64,000 bases of DNA from Sedimentibacter sp. (GCA_018436705.1 JAHDLA010000004.1:310001-374000), one strand, 5' to 3'; counted from the first letter of the stretch, positions 18,217-28,703 are shown. Notes: generated from the sequence alone by a model not told the origin. Numbers and translations are program-made.

Positions 18217-19605
18217 CTAGAATTCTGCATTTTTCGGTGTTCTTGGGAATGGAATGACGTCTCTAATGTTTCCTATACCTGTAAGGTACATTATCAGTCT
18301 CTCAAACCCCAGCCCATAACCGGCATGCTTAACTCCTCCATACTTCCTGAGTTCAAGATACCACCACATTTCTTCTTTGTCAACTCCCATTTCATCCATA
18401 CGCTTTACAAGCATTTCAAGCCTTTCTTCCCTCTGGCTTCCGCCTATAAGCTCGCCTATGCCCGGAACAAGAAGGTCCATAGCGGCAACAGTTTTGTTGT
18501 CATTATTCATACGCATGTAGAATGCCTTTATATCTTTTGGATAATTTATTACAAAAACAGGCTTGCCAAATATTTTTTCAGACAGATATCTCTCATGTTC
18601 TGTTTGAATATCCGTGCCCCAATCTACCGGATAATCAAAGTTTTTATTATTTTTCTTAAGTATTTCAATGGCATCTGTATAGTCAATTCTTCCAAATTCA
18701 GAATTCACAACATTGTTTAATTTGTCTATCAGGCCTTTTTCAACAAATGAATTGAAAAATTCAATTTCTTCTTTTGCGTTTTCCATTACATAACCTACAA
18801 CATATTTAACCATATCTTCAGCCAGCTGCATATTGTCATTTATATCGGCAAATGCAATTTCCGGCTCAATCATCCAAAACTCTGCAGCATGTCTTGATGT
18901 ATTTGAATTTTCAGCTCTGAAAGTCGGCCCAAATGTATATACATTTTTAAATGCAAGTGCAAAGATTTCGGCTTCCAGCTGACCGCTTACAGTAAGGTTT
19001 GCAGATTTACCAAAAAAGTCCTTTGAATAATCCGTCTTTCCGTCAACTTTTTCTATATTATCCAAGTCAAGTGCCGTAACTCTGAACATTTCGCCTGCAC
19101 CTTCTGCATCACTTGCAGTTATTATCGGTGGATGCGCATAAACAAATCCCCTGTCGTTAAAAAATTTATGTATTGCGTATGCTGCAACGGATCTTACTCT
19201 GAATCCAGCTGAAAACATATTTGTTCTTGGTCTTAAATGAGCTATTGTTCTAAGATATTCAAGTGAATGTCTTTTTTTCTGAAGAGGGTAGCTTGGATCT
19301 GATTCAGCTTCCATTGCAACTTCTTCTGCTTTTACTTCAAATGGCTGCTTTGCTTCTGGAGTAAGCAGCATTTTTCCCTTGACCCTTATAGCACTTCCCG
19401 TGGAATACTTTTTTACTTCATCAAAATTTTTAAGATTACTTTCAAATACTATCTGAACATTTTTCATAAATGTTCCGTCATTTAATTCTATAAATCCAAA
19501 ATTTTTTGAATCTCTGATTGTTCTTATCCAACCTTCGACAACTACTTCGCTGCCGCCGTATTTTTCCGGAGATTTAAATAAATCTCTTAAATCTATTGCT
19601 TTCAT
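18217..19605 (-). CDS. asnS: Asparaginyl-tRNA synthetase
   Basis: A class II synthetase of 463 residues. It has an OB-fold anticodon-binding domain ([20 protein letters not shown]) and a catalytic core with [20 protein letters not shown] as motif 2, and [13 protein letters not shown] as motif 3. Motif 2 with [12 protein letters not shown] separates AsnRS from AspRS. The start is the ATG with AGGAGG five bases upstream, eleven codons inside the longest frame, and the gene follows thiN by 16 bases. No T-box leader precedes it, so it appears to be transcribed with the upstream genes. Confidence 0.96.
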   Translation of the reverse strand: MKAIDLRDLFKSPEKYGGSEVVVEGWIRTIRDSKNFGFIELNDGTFMKNVQIVFESNLKNFDEVKKYSTGSAIRVKGKMLLTPEAKQPFEVKAEEVAMEAESDPSYPLQKKRHSLEYLRTIAHLRPRTNMFSAGFRVRSVAAYAIHKFFNDRGFVYAHPPIITASDAEGAGEMFRVTALDLDNIEKVDGKTDYSKDFFGKSANLTVSGQLEAEIFALAFKNVYTFGPTFRAENSNTSRHAAEFWMIEPEIAFADINDNMQLAEDMVKYVVGYVMENAKEEIEFFNSFVEKGLIDKLNNVVNSEFGRIDYTDAIEILKKNNKNFDYPVDWGTDIQTEHERYLSEKIFGKPVFVINYPKDIKAFYMRMNNDNKTVAAMDLLVPGIGELIGGSQREERLEMLVKRMDEMGVDKEEMWWYLELRKYGGVKHAGYGLGFERLIMYLTGIGNIRDVIPFPRTPKNAEF

Positions 19606-19621
19606 GAATCCTCCTAATATG

Positions 19622-20257
19622 TTAATCTTTTGAAACAAAGACTAATGCAGTTCCCTTATTCAATATAATTCTGCCCTCGTCTTGTATTATCTCGTTGCTT
19701 ACTAAAAAAGCTGTGCCCCTTTCCACAATGACATTATCCAGCGGATATTTGAAGCCTTGTAGTGTCAAGCCCTCAATTCTTTCAGTTACAGGAACTAATG
19801 ACACAAAACAATACTTTTCATACTTGATTTTAACGTCGGCACTTCCGGTAATAATTTTTATATGATTATTATTATCAATAATTTCTATATCAACACCTCG
19901 GTTGTGGTATCTTTCAAGGAGTTGTATGTTAGCCAGAGTGTGATCCAGTCTCGTTCCCGTTACCCCGGCCATGATAACATGCTTGAATCCTTTTTTTACC
20001 GCATTTTCAATAGAGAGCTCCATATCCGTATAGTCTTTTTCAGACGGAAACGTAACTGTTTCTATTTTCATCTGCCTGTATTTTTCTAAAACGGCTGCAT
20101 CCACAGAGTCGAAATCGCCTAAAATCATGTCAGGAACAACACCTAATTTTTCTGCTTTTTCAAGTCCTCCGTCAGCACATATTACAAAATTTATATCAAA
20201 TTTTTCCAAACGATTTTTTTCAACATCATTGCCATTACCTATGATTAAAACAGACAT
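19622..20257 (-). CDS. thiN: Thiamine diphosphokinase
   Basis: Transfers pyrophosphate from ATP to thiamine. At 211 residues it matches the YloS-type enzyme. It has the conserved [40 protein letters not shown] and [14 protein letters not shown] segments, which bind metal, ATP and thiamine. It starts immediately after rpe on the same strand with a GGAG site, in the conserved prkC-rsgA-rpe-thiN order. Confidence 0.95.
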   Translation of the reverse strand: MSVLIIGNGNDVEKNRLEKFDINFVICADGGLEKAEKLGVVPDMILGDFDSVDAAVLEKYRQMKIETVTFPSEKDYTDMELSIENAVKKGFKHVIMAGVTGTRLDHTLANIQLLERYHNRGVDIEIIDNNNHIKIITGSADVKIKYEKYCFVSLVPVTERIEGLTLQGFKYPLDNVIVERGTAFLVSNEIIQDEGRIILNKGTALVFVSKD

Positions 20258-20914
20258 TTATTTCTCCATAATTTTCTTGAACTTTTTTGTTTGTTCTACA
20301 ACATCATCAGCCTTATAAATTGCCGAACCCGCAACTATTACATTTGCTCCCCAGCTCAACACTTCCTCAAGGTTATCAGACGTTACACCTCCGTCAATTT
20401 CAACATCAATGCCCAAATCAAATTCTTTCATTATCTGGTTTAATTCTTCAAATTTGTATTTTACATTTTTAATCAAACTTTGGCCGCCGAATCCGGGATT
20501 CACACTCATGATCAAAACCATGTCTACATCTCTTATAATATCCCTGATAAATGAAACAGGTGTCGCCGGATTAATGGAAACTCCGGCCTTAAGCCCCAAT
20601 GACTTTATTTTCTGTATCGTTCTGTGAAGATGACGGCAAGCTTCCTGGTGCACTGTAATTATATCTGCGCCGGCTTTATAAAATGCTTCTATATAGTCAT
20701 CAGCATTTTCTATCATAAGATGCACATCAAACGTAAGCTCTGTTACCTTTCTCAGAGATTTGACCACATCAGGTCCAATTGTAATGTTGGGCACATAATG
20801 TCCGTCCATTACATCAATATGTATATAATCTGCTCCACCTCTCTCAACAAGCTTTATATCTTCCCCAAGCTTAGAAAAATCGGCAGAAAGAATAGAAGGT
20901 GATAATTTGTTCAT
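20258..20914 (-). CDS. rpe: Ribulose-phosphate 3-epimerase
   Basis: The pentose-phosphate pathway epimerase converting ribulose 5-phosphate to xylulose 5-phosphate; 218 residues. It shows SPSILSADFSKL, the metal-binding HIDVMDGHYVPNITIG, VHLMIENAD, HQEACRHL and MSVNPGFGGQ, and the second aspartate in VEIDGGV. It is a cytosolic TIM barrel. It lies directly between rsgA and thiN with an AGGAGG-type site. Confidence 0.97.
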   Translation of the reverse strand: MNKLSPSILSADFSKLGEDIKLVERGGADYIHIDVMDGHYVPNITIGPDVVKSLRKVTELTFDVHLMIENADDYIEAFYKAGADIITVHQEACRHLHRTIQKIKSLGLKAGVSINPATPVSFIRDIIRDVDMVLIMSVNPGFGGQSLIKNVKYKFEELNQIMKEFDLGIDVEIDGGVTSDNLEEVLSWGANVIVAGSAIYKADDVVEQTKKFKKIMEK

Positions 20915-20925
20915 TTTTTCCTCCG

Positions 20926-21804
20926 CTAGTATGGCTTTATACTTTGTATTTCATCTAAAAGCCTAATATAATTGCTGTATCTTGTCTTACTTATCAAACC
21001 GTTATTTAAAGCATCCTTTACTACACAGTTTGGCTCCTTGTTATGCAGGCAATCTGCAAATCTGCAGCCCGTATCAAATTTTTTAATTTCAGGATAATAT
21101 TCTTTCAAATCATATTCGCCTACTCCATTCAGGTTAAATGAGCTGAATCCGGGAGTATCTATAACGTATCCGCCTATGTCAAGTTTATAAATCTCGGCAT
21201 GCCTTGTGGTGTGTCTTCCCCTTTTTAGCTTATCGCTTATTTCACCTGTTCTCAATTCAAAGTCAGGCTGAACAGCATTCATTATCGAAGATTTGCCAAC
21301 ACCTGACGGTCCGGAAAACACCGTCAGCTTATTACGCAAAATAGTCTTTAGTTTTTCAATTGAATTGTCATCATACTTACTTGTGAAAATCACATTATAG
21401 CCTGTGTTTACAAAAATATTTTCAAACTGACTTTTAATATTTTCATCGGCTAGGTCGGATTTATTAAAACATATTATAGGCTTCAAATTGTTTATCTCCG
21501 CCGAAATTAAAAGCTTATCAAGAAGCAGAAAGCTCGGCTCCGGATTTGTAACAGAAAAAAATATAATCATTTGGTCTGCATTTGCAACAGGAGGCCTTAT
21601 CATTTCATTTGTTCTTTCCTTTATCTCCTCGATATAGCCTTGGCTCCCATCCTCTTCAGTAAGCCTGATTAAGACTCTGTCACCTACAAGAGGCTTTATA
21701 TTCTTCAGTCTGAATAAGCCCCTTGCCCTACATTCAACTATATTATCTTCAGTATCTACGTAGTAGTTTCCTCCCACGCCTCGCATAATGATTCCTTCAA
21801 TCAT
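20926..21804 (-). CDS. rsgA: Small ribosomal subunit biogenesis GTPase RsgA
   Basis: A circularly permuted GTPase of 292 residues that matures the 30S subunit. The N-terminal OB fold is followed by G4 (FNKSDLA), G1 (GPSGVGKSSIMNAV) and G3 (DTPGFSS), the permuted order. The C-terminal zinc-binding region has C.FADCLHNKEPNCVV. It follows prkC by 12 bases, the conserved position. The start ATG has AGGAG at good spacing. Confidence 0.97.
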   Translation of the reverse strand: MIEGIIMRGVGGNYYVDTEDNIVECRARGLFRLKNIKPLVGDRVLIRLTEEDGSQGYIEEIKERTNEMIRPPVANADQMIIFFSVTNPEPSFLLLDKLLISAEINNLKPIICFNKSDLADENIKSQFENIFVNTGYNVIFTSKYDDNSIEKLKTILRNKLTVFSGPSGVGKSSIMNAVQPDFELRTGEISDKLKRGRHTTRHAEIYKLDIGGYVIDTPGFSSFNLNGVGEYDLKEYYPEIKKFDTGCRFADCLHNKEPNCVVKDALNNGLISKTRYSNYIRLLDEIQSIKPY

Positions 21805-21816
21805 ATAAGCTCCTAA

Positions 21817-23874
21817 TTAAAATTTTATTTCAACTCTGTCATAAAGTTCGTTATCAATATATATTTCATACACTTCAGTTCCGCTTCCTTCAACATTAAT
21901 AATTATGCTTTGCTGGGAAGTTTCAACTTCTTGAGAATAAACTATTTCTCTTCCTCCGTCAGTAACCTTTTGAACAACAACTGATACATTATCTTTATCC
22001 TTCGGCAAAGCAATGGTGAGTGGATACGAACCAGAAGACGGTTCTTCGCTCGGTTGTTCAGTGCCATCTCCCTCGCTTGGCTCTTCAGCAGGAGGTTCTT
22101 CTTCAGCAGGCTCACCTGAGCTAACAGTCATCCAGATGGACGTTCCTTCAGCTACCTCCTGTCCGGCTGCAACACTCTGCCTAATAACCAGTCCTTTTTC
22201 CACATCAGCGCTGGGCTCCTCAGTTGCTTCACCCACTGTCAATCCATATTGTTTGATAACAAGCTTAGCAGTTTCAAGCTGCAGCCCTTCTATTTTTGGC
22301 ATATTAACATATCTGATTTTTGGTCCTATGCTGACAACATAGTCAACTGCATCATTTTCATTTGCAGAAGTATTAGCTGCAGGATTCTGGTCTATTATCT
22401 GCCCAGCAGGCACCGAATCAGAATTTTGTTCAGAAACATCACCTTCTTCAAGCCCTTCCTCTTTCAGAATTATGCCTGCTTCTATGGAGTATTTCCCTAT
22501 TAAATCAGGAACAATTATTTCTTTTTGCCCCTTACTTATAATTACCTCAATAGGATATCCCTCTTTTAATTTTATTCCTTCGTCAACACTTTGCTCTATT
22601 ACTTTACCTTCTTTAAACTCATTATTGAATTCTCTTTCCTTAACCTCAAATTTCAGTCCAAAGTCTTCAATTATATTTCTTGCTTCTTCTTCGTCTCTTC
22701 CAATCAAGTTAGGCACCTCGACTTCTGGAACATATAAGAAAGCCTTAAATGCCAATATACCACCGATAACTGCAACAAGTAAAGCGCTGAGCACGGCAAT
22801 GATTGTTATTTTTCTGTTCTTTTTTCTTTCCTCATCACTTAATTTCTTCTTGCTAGTATTAGTACCCTCATCTTTTATTTTTTCTTTGTCAGTATTTTCA
22901 CCAAAAAATGTTTTAAATGCATTATCGGAATTATCGTCAACTATATCAATGTCAATAGTATTCTGTTCATCATTTACATCTACATCATTAATAGGAGGAA
23001 GTACGATGGTAGGAGAATCAATTAATTCTTCTTCCTTTTTTTCGGAACTGCTAAAACCATTCATATAATCCAGTTTTTTAATCAGCTCTTCAACACTTTG
23101 AAATCTGAAGCTCTGGTGCTTTTCAAGACATTTCATTATAATTTCTTCAAAACCGGCTGATATCTTTAGATTTTTTATCTTTTTTGAGGGAGGGATAGGT
23201 TTTTCTTGAATCTGTTTCATGGCAACAGAAATGTGATTATCCGCGTCAAAAGGAACAACACCAGTTATCATTTCGTACATAACGATTCCCAATGAATATA
23301 TGTCTGATTTTTCATCAACGTACCCGCCTCTTGCCTGTTCCGGAGAAAAATAATGAACCGATCCTATTACATTTGAGGTGTTGTTGATAGTTGAGCTTGT
23401 AGCTGCCCTTGCAATTCCAAAATCAGTTACCTTAGCAATGCCGTCTTCGGTAATAAGTATGTTATGCGGCTTAATATCCCGGTGCACTATATTGTTGGTA
23501 TGGGCATGCTTTAGAGCTTCTGCAATCTGTCTGGAAATATTAATTGTCTCTTGCTCGCTCAGTCTTCCTTTTCTGTTTATATATTTTTTAAGAGTTTCAC
23601 CCTTCACATATTCCATTACAATGTAATAAATATCTCCTTCAATTCCCGTATCATATATATTTACAATGTTAGGATGTGCCAGGCTCGCTGCAGATAATGA
23701 TTCCTGCTTGAATTTCGAAACAAAGTCGGGGTCGGATGTCAATTCGTCTCTCAATATTTTAATTGCTACGTAACGATTCAAAACCCTGCATTTTGCCTTG
23801 TAAACCAGAGACATACCGCCTCCGCCAATTTTTTCTATTATTTCATATCTATTTCCTAATACTTTACCTATCAT
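21817..23874 (-). CDS. prkC: Serine/threonine protein kinase with PASTA domains (PrkC/PknB type)
   Basis: A transmembrane sensor kinase of 685 residues. The N-terminal kinase domain carries GNRYEIIEKIGGGGMSLVYK (glycine loop), the catalytic IVHRDIKPHNIL and the DFGIARA magnesium loop. A single helix (ITIIAVLSALLVAVIGGILA) leads to three extracellular PASTA repeats beginning VPNLIGRDE, VPDLIGKYS and MPKIEGLQL. A Glu/Pro/Ser-rich linker and a C-terminal beta domain follow. PASTA domains bind cell-wall muropeptides. The start codon overlaps the end of stp by 11 bases, tying kinase to its phosphatase. Confidence 0.95.
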   Translation of the reverse strand: MIGKVLGNRYEIIEKIGGGGMSLVYKAKCRVLNRYVAIKILRDELTSDPDFVSKFKQESLSAASLAHPNIVNIYDTGIEGDIYYIVMEYVKGETLKKYINRKGRLSEQETINISRQIAEALKHAHTNNIVHRDIKPHNILITEDGIAKVTDFGIARAATSSTINNTSNVIGSVHYFSPEQARGGYVDEKSDIYSLGIVMYEMITGVVPFDADNHISVAMKQIQEKPIPPSKKIKNLKISAGFEEIIMKCLEKHQSFRFQSVEELIKKLDYMNGFSSSEKKEEELIDSPTIVLPPINDVDVNDEQNTIDIDIVDDNSDNAFKTFFGENTDKEKIKDEGTNTSKKKLSDEERKKNRKITIIAVLSALLVAVIGGILAFKAFLYVPEVEVPNLIGRDEEEARNIIEDFGLKFEVKEREFNNEFKEGKVIEQSVDEGIKLKEGYPIEVIISKGQKEIIVPDLIGKYSIEAGIILKEEGLEEGDVSEQNSDSVPAGQIIDQNPAANTSANENDAVDYVVSIGPKIRYVNMPKIEGLQLETAKLVIKQYGLTVGEATEEPSADVEKGLVIRQSVAAGQEVAEGTSIWMTVSSGEPAEEEPPAEEPSEGDGTEQPSEEPSSGSYPLTIALPKDKDNVSVVVQKVTDGGREIVYSQEVETSQQSIIINVEGSGTEVYEIYIDNELYDRVEIKF

Positions 23875-24616
23875 ATCCTTCACCTCTAGTGATATTATCA
23901 ACAATAATGACGGTAATATTATCAGTTCCTCCATTATCATTGGCAAATTTTATTAATCTTTGTACACTCTCTGAACACCCGAATTCTTTAATAGTGCTTA
24001 AGATTTTGTCATCTGTCAAATGTGTTGTCAAGCCGTCGGTGCACAGCAAAATTATGTCATCACTAAAGAGCTCTATTTCAAATATATCTGCATGTACATA
24101 TTCTTCACTCCCTACAGCCCTTGTAATAACATTTCTTTTAGGATGATGCTTTGCTTCATCAAATGATATCTTTCCATCCTTAAACAGCTCATGAACATAC
24201 GTATGATCTTCGGTAATTTGAATAATTTCATTATTTCTAATTAAATATGCTCTGCTGTCGCCCACATTTCCTACGTAAGCAATATTTAATGACTGGTCTA
24301 CAATCACCATGGTAATAGTTGTGCCCATCCCTGAGCACTCTTCCTTTGATTGGGATTCTTTCCTTATTTTTTCATTAGCCTCACCAATACTTTGAATTAT
24401 AAACGAGGGAGCTTTGAAATCTTCCCTTTTGCTGTTTTCCTTAAATATTTCCCTTATAGTATCAATAGCAATGGAACTTGCAACTTCCCCTGCTTTATGT
24501 CCACCCATTCCGTCAGCAACAGCATAAAGGTTAAACCTGTCAGATTCTTCAACTATTAAATTGTCTTCATTGTTTTCGCGCATTAAACCTTTATTTGTTT
24601 CGCAGTATACCCTCAT
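23864..24616 (-). CDS. stp: PP2C-type serine/threonine phosphatase (Stp/PrpC)
   Basis: A metal-dependent phosphatase of 250 residues that reverses PrkC phosphorylation. Motifs: GLMRENNEDNL, AVADGMGGHKAGEVAS (metal aspartate), GTTITMV, VGDSRAYLI, ITEDHTYVHEL, HPKRNVITRAVG, LLCTDGLT and GGTDNITVI. The GAGGTG site before the ATG at 24616 decides against the upstream GTG. The order rlmN-stp-prkC with tight spacing or overlaps indicates one operon. Confidence 0.96.
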   Translation of the reverse strand: MRVYCETNKGLMRENNEDNLIVEESDRFNLYAVADGMGGHKAGEVASSIAIDTIREIFKENSKREDFKAPSFIIQSIGEANEKIRKESQSKEECSGMGTTITMVIVDQSLNIAYVGNVGDSRAYLIRNNEIIQITEDHTYVHELFKDGKISFDEAKHHPKRNVITRAVGSEEYVHADIFEIELFSDDIILLCTDGLTTHLTDDKILSTIKEFGCSESVQRLIKFANDNGGTDNITVIIVDNITRGEGYDR

Positions 24617-24624
24617 AAGGCACC

Positions 24625-25653
24625 TCACATTTTTAGATAATTATTTCTAAGTTGGCCGCAAGCAGCATTAATGTCACTTCCAAGCTCTCTCCTTACAGTT
24701 GCGTTAATACCTCTGTCGGACAGAATTTTTTTGAATCTTTCTATATCCTCATTTTTAGACGGCGTAATATCTGCTTCCTTAACATAATTGCATGGAATTA
24801 AGTTCACATTTGCCAGCCTTCCCTTTAATATTCCTGAAAGAAGTTCTGCATCCTCCGTACCGTCATTGAATCCTCTTATCATAATATATTCGAACGTAAG
24901 CCTTCTCCCTGTTTTCTCCACGTAATAATCACAGGCTTTCATCAACCGGGATAAATCATATTTTTTTGCAATGGGAAGTATTTTTTCCCTTTTTTCCTGT
25001 GTTGGAGCATGAAGAGAAATAGCAAGAGTTACCGGTATTCCTTCATCTGCAAGGTTATAAATTTTAGGAACTATACCACATGTAGAAAGAGTAATTTTTC
25101 GCATGGAAATATTTTGTCCTCTTTCATCATTGATAATCCTCATAAATTTAAGAACATTATCATAATTGTCAAGAGGTTCACCTGAACCCATTATAACAAC
25201 ATTTGTAATTTTTTCATTTGTATCTTTTTGAATTAAATATATTTGCTTCAGCATTTCAGCTGCTGTCAGACTTCTTACAAAACCATTTTTTGTTGATGCA
25301 CAAAAAAGACAGCCCATCTTACATCCCACCTCAGATGAAATACATGCTGTATTACCAAATTTATATTTTAAAAATACACTTTCCGCAACATTGCCGTCTT
25401 CAAACTTGATAACATATTTTTTAGTTTCATCAAGCTTTGATTCAAGCTTTAACTCTATTTCTGCCTTTGTGAATTCTAATAAACTTCCTAATTTTTCCCT
25501 AGTTTTTTTTGACACATTCAGCAAGCCTTCGAAATCATCTGTTAATTTATCATGTATCCAGTCAAAAATTTGTTTTGCCTTAAATTTTGGCTCACCTAAT
25601 TCAATAAGAACACTTTCCAGTTCATCAAAGCTTAAATTATCAATTTTTTTCAT
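24625..25653 (-). CDS. rlmN: 23S rRNA (adenine(2503)-C2)-methyltransferase RlmN
   Basis: A radical SAM methylase of 342 residues acting on A2503 of 23S rRNA and on some tRNAs. The 4Fe-4S cluster motif is CKMGCLFC, followed by VVIMGSGEPLDNYDNV, LSTCGIVPKI (conserved cysteine) and SLHAPTQEKREKI. The C-terminal CGQLRNNY contains the second catalytic cysteine. Ribosome binding site AAGGT is weak but well placed. It lies between rsmB and stp. Confidence 0.96.
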   Translation of the reverse strand: MKKIDNLSFDELESVLIELGEPKFKAKQIFDWIHDKLTDDFEGLLNVSKKTREKLGSLLEFTKAEIELKLESKLDETKKYVIKFEDGNVAESVFLKYKFGNTACISSEVGCKMGCLFCASTKNGFVRSLTAAEMLKQIYLIQKDTNEKITNVVIMGSGEPLDNYDNVLKFMRIINDERGQNISMRKITLSTCGIVPKIYNLADEGIPVTLAISLHAPTQEKREKILPIAKKYDLSRLMKACDYYVEKTGRRLTFEYIMIRGFNDGTEDAELLSGILKGRLANVNLIPCNYVKEADITPSKNEDIERFKKILSDRGINATVRRELGSDINAACGQLRNNYLKM

Positions 25654-25775
25654 ATTTTACCTTCTGAATTTATTTAGTAATGAACAATTAAGATTGTTCC
25701 AAAATTCCTGTTTTTCAAACACTATAATTCTTTATTTTAAAACGGTATAAATCTAAATTATCACGAAAAATTATA

Positions 25776-27110
25776 TCATACTCTTTTTATTTTCGCAATA
25801 AAAAAGCCGTCCATGCTGTGTATGTGCGGATATATTTCCACATATCCATTCTTGGCAGTAGTGAAACATTCATCAATACTATCTGAAATATCCATCAATT
25901 TAAACTCTCTATTGTTATTTAAGAACTTATTTACCAATTCTATATTTTCTCTTATTTCTGTAGTACATGTTGAATAAACCATACAACCGTTAGTTTTCAA
26001 ATATTTTGAAGCATTCTCCAGTATTTTATACTGAATTTTGCTAATATTTTTGACATCCTCTTTTATGTTCTTATATTTAATTTCAGGCTTGCGTCTTATT
26101 ATACCAAGACCGGAACACGGCACATCCGCTATTACAAAGTCAGCTCTGCCGATTAATGAACTATCCAGTTTCAAGGCATCAAACTCCTGAGTTTCAATAA
26201 TATTGATACCAAGCCTTTCAGCTTCCTTCTCTATAAGAGATAACTTGCCTCCGTATATATCCCTGCTCAATATTTTCCCTTTGTTATTCATTATTTCTGC
26301 AACGTTTAATGATTTTCCTCCCGGTGCAGAGCACAAGTCTACCACAAAGCTGTTTTCTTCAGGATTTAAAATTTGCCCTGCGAGCATTGAACTTTCACTC
26401 TGTACTGAAAACAAACCGCTCATATATTCATCTGTTTTATCCATCTCAAAAGGATTTTCAAGAACTATACCCTTGTTAGCATACCTGCATTTGTGTGCCT
26501 TAATTCCATTCTTCTCAAATTTTTCAATGAGCTTATCTCTTGAAACCTTTAGCGTATTAACCCTTATTTCCAAAGGCGCTTCAGCATTATTAGCTACTAG
26601 TACATTCTCAAGATTATCCTTCCCGAACTGCATCTTCCATCTTTTCACAAGTTCCATAGGGTAAGAATATTTGACACTTAAATATTCCTCCTGAGACAGC
26701 CCATTCATTTTGTCAATAAGCTTCTCCTTGCTTCGCAATATATTCCTTAAGACCGCATTTACAAATTTTGAAGCTCTTATGTTTCCCTTATCCTTTATGT
26801 ATTGTACACTTTCATTTACCACTGCATTTTCATGAGATTTGTCCATAAAAAATATTTGATAAACAGCAATTCTTAGAACTATCAACACATCCAGCTCCAT
26901 CTTCTTAGTCCTTACAGTTGAAACCTCATTGATTATCCAGTCAATAAATATTAGATTTTCAACAACCCCAAGAACCGTTCTTCTGTACAGCGACAAATAT
27001 CTGCCGTCTATATTTTTCACATCATTATTAATTACTATGTTTGAATATGATTTATTCTTAAATATTTTCTTTAAAGTTTCAACTACCTGTGATCTATAAT
27101 TATTATCCAT
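25776..27110 (-). CDS. rsmB: 16S rRNA (cytosine(967)-C5)-methyltransferase RsmB
   Basis: A SAM-dependent methylase of 444 residues. The N-terminal NusB-like RNA-binding domain is followed by a Rossmann domain. That domain carries VDLCSAPGGKSLNVAE (SAM loop), ADFVIADVPCSGLGIIRR (catalytic PCSG cysteine) and MVYSTCTTEIRENIE (STCT cysteine). It leads the rlmN-stp-prkC run on the minus strand. In related genomes the gene before it is in the fmt/def group, which here lies 34 kb away. Confidence 0.95.
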   Translation of the reverse strand: MDNNYRSQVVETLKKIFKNKSYSNIVINNDVKNIDGRYLSLYRRTVLGVVENLIFIDWIINEVSTVRTKKMELDVLIVLRIAVYQIFFMDKSHENAVVNESVQYIKDKGNIRASKFVNAVLRNILRSKEKLIDKMNGLSQEEYLSVKYSYPMELVKRWKMQFGKDNLENVLVANNAEAPLEIRVNTLKVSRDKLIEKFEKNGIKAHKCRYANKGIVLENPFEMDKTDEYMSGLFSVQSESSMLAGQILNPEENSFVVDLCSAPGGKSLNVAEIMNNKGKILSRDIYGGKLSLIEKEAERLGINIIETQEFDALKLDSSLIGRADFVIADVPCSGLGIIRRKPEIKYKNIKEDVKNISKIQYKILENASKYLKTNGCMVYSTCTTEIRENIELVNKFLNNNREFKLMDISDSIDECFTTAKNGYVEIYPHIHSMDGFFIAKIKRV

Positions 27111-27233
27111 AATTTCCTCTTTACTTATTTTACACGCACTTATTTTATATTATACAGCAAAACATTTTTTATTATATCATTATTGTAAACAAATACAAAG
27201 TAATTTTGCTATTAAATTAATATTTCTATTTTA

Positions 27234-28100
27234 TTAATTTTTTAATAAGAAAAATTTAAGCTTAGCAATTTCTATAATGCAAGAATTTACTAAGCTCCTG
27301 GTTATATTTATTATGCATAATTTACGTCTATAAAAAAATTCAGGCTCAAGTCTTATACTACCGTATTTCTCCACAATATCTCGTGAAAGCTTAATGTGAG
27401 GCTCATACCTTATCTCTCTGGCATGAACCGGACATCTTTTTATGCAACTGCAACATTTTATGCATTTAGTACTGTCAGTAACTTTAAAATTATCAAATCT
27501 TATTGCACCCATGGGACAATATGCAGCGCATATTCCGCAATTTGTACAATTTTCTTCCGTTTCAATCTGAACTGGCTGAGATTTTCTGCGATCCCTGTAT
27601 GGAAATTTTCCATAAACACGAAGTTTATTTATTGTATTTCTATTTAATTTATCCTTTATCTCCAGACCAAATCTATATGCTATATCTAAATCATTTTGAT
27701 CCGGTCTGCCGCCGGCTAATTCCGAATTATAGGAGTGCTCTCCTACAAACGCTCCTGCGGCTATGCCCATAAATCCATTTTTTTCAAATATATCCTTAAG
27801 CTCCAAAAGAGCGTCATCGTATGCCCTGTTTCCGTAAACAACTATAAATACCGCAATAGTTCCGTCACCCTTTACGTTAGAAAAATATTCAGATAAAAAT
27901 TCTGGAACTCTCCCGGAATATACTGGGACTCCAACTATTAAAATATCTTCACTTTCAAAATCAAGTGGATTAAGCCTGTTTTCCGGCAATGTAACATCAT
28001 ATTTATTTACACTCATATCAAAAGCACTTGCAACCGACTTAACTACCTTAGCAGTTGTATCTGTTGCGCTGAAATATAATAAGTTTAATCTTTTATTCAT
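27234..28100 (-). CDS. EFR1-type flavodoxin/ferredoxin fusion protein
   Basis: An electron-transfer protein of 288 residues. The N-terminal half is flavodoxin-like (LYFSATDTTAKVV for FMN phosphate binding, ILIVGVPVYSGRVPEFL, AVFIVVYGNRAYDDALLELK). The second half holds two 4Fe-4S motifs, CTNCGICAAYCPMGAI and CIKCCSCIKRCPV. The C terminus is hydrophobic but short. It ends an operon with a small membrane protein and a DUF2089 regulator. The start is set by GGAGAG before the ATG at 28100. The redox partner is not identified. Confidence 0.9.
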   Translation of the reverse strand: MNKRLNLLYFSATDTTAKVVKSVASAFDMSVNKYDVTLPENRLNPLDFESEDILIVGVPVYSGRVPEFLSEYFSNVKGDGTIAVFIVVYGNRAYDDALLELKDIFEKNGFMGIAAGAFVGEHSYNSELAGGRPDQNDLDIAYRFGLEIKDKLNRNTINKLRVYGKFPYRDRRKSQPVQIETEENCTNCGICAAYCPMGAIRFDNFKVTDSTKCIKCCSCIKRCPVHAREIRYEPHIKLSRDIVEKYGSIRLEPEFFYRRKLCIINITRSLVNSCIIEIAKLKFFLLKN

Positions 28101-28131
28101 TATATGTCTCTCCTGCATTATTTAGACAGAA

Positions 28132-28401
28132 TCACTCTAAATCCTGAATATTCATTTTATCTATTTCCGATAATTTATTTTTCTTTTCCTTTTCTAAATA
28201 CTTCACAACAAAATATATTACAAACATAATAATTCCGGTTAGTGCAACAATAGGCATTATGACAGAAAAGCATAATACAACAACCGGCAATATTACAGCT
28301 GTTTTGCTTTGAGTTTTTGCCAGACGGTACTCCACATAAAACAAAGTGAATGGAATAATTAATAAAATAATTAGTGCAAACAGCATTTTAGTAATTTCCA
28401 T
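28132..28401 (-). CDS. Small membrane protein of the DUF2089 operon
   Basis: An 89-residue protein with hydrophobic helices at about 3-22 (MLFALIILLIIPFTLFYV) and 35-68 (AVILPVVVLCFSVIMPIVAL and on), then an acidic/basic tail. GGAGG precedes the ATG. It starts within a few bases of the upstream regulator stop and precedes the flavodoxin/ferredoxin gene, so the three are likely one transcript. No motif gives a function. Confidence 0.75.
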   Translation of the reverse strand: MEITKMLFALIILLIIPFTLFYVEYRLAKTQSKTAVILPVVVLCFSVIMPIVALTGIIMFVIYFVVKYLEKEKKNKLSEIDKMNIQDLE

Positions 28402-28403
28402 TA

Positions 28404-28703
28404 TTAATCCTCCCTTTTTACTTTCTTATATTCTGAAATTAAAATTTTTGCGGTGTCAAAATCAATTTTTTCGTTTATTGCCATTCTTTTAATCAAAGCG
28501 ATATACGGTTCCTCTGCGTTACTTTCACTTATTTGAATTTTCTGTATAAGCTTGTCAAGCCTAAGTCTGACAGTAGGATAAGTAACTCCGTACTGGTTTG
28601 CAACTTCCTTCAATGATCCGGAAGATATTATAAATTTTTTTATGAAAGATAAATCTTCATCATCTAAATTTACCATCCATTCAGGCACTACATCAATAGC
28701 CAT
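28404..28703 (-). CDS. DUF2089-type helix-turn-helix protein
   Basis: A 99-residue protein recognised by PEWMVNLDDEDLSFIKKFI, then SLKEVANQYGVTYPTVRLR, a helix-turn-helix, and a C-terminal region EKIDFDTAKILISEYK that matches the tail of DUF2089 proteins, although the N-terminal zinc ribbon of longer members is absent. It probably represses or activates its own operon. The ATG at 28703 is preceded by GGTGAG; an upstream GTG three codons earlier is less likely. The promoter region upstream (28704-28854) is AT-rich without a clear motif. Confidence 0.8.
   Translation of the reverse strand: MAIDVVPEWMVNLDDEDLSFIKKFIISSGSLKEVANQYGVTYPTVRLRLDKLIQKIQISESNAEEPYIALIKRMAINEKIDFDTAKILISEYKKVKRED

Noticed and set aside
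19606..19640. T-box leader for asnS
   Set aside because: Only 16 bases separate thiN from asnS; no specifier hairpin or antiterminator fits there.
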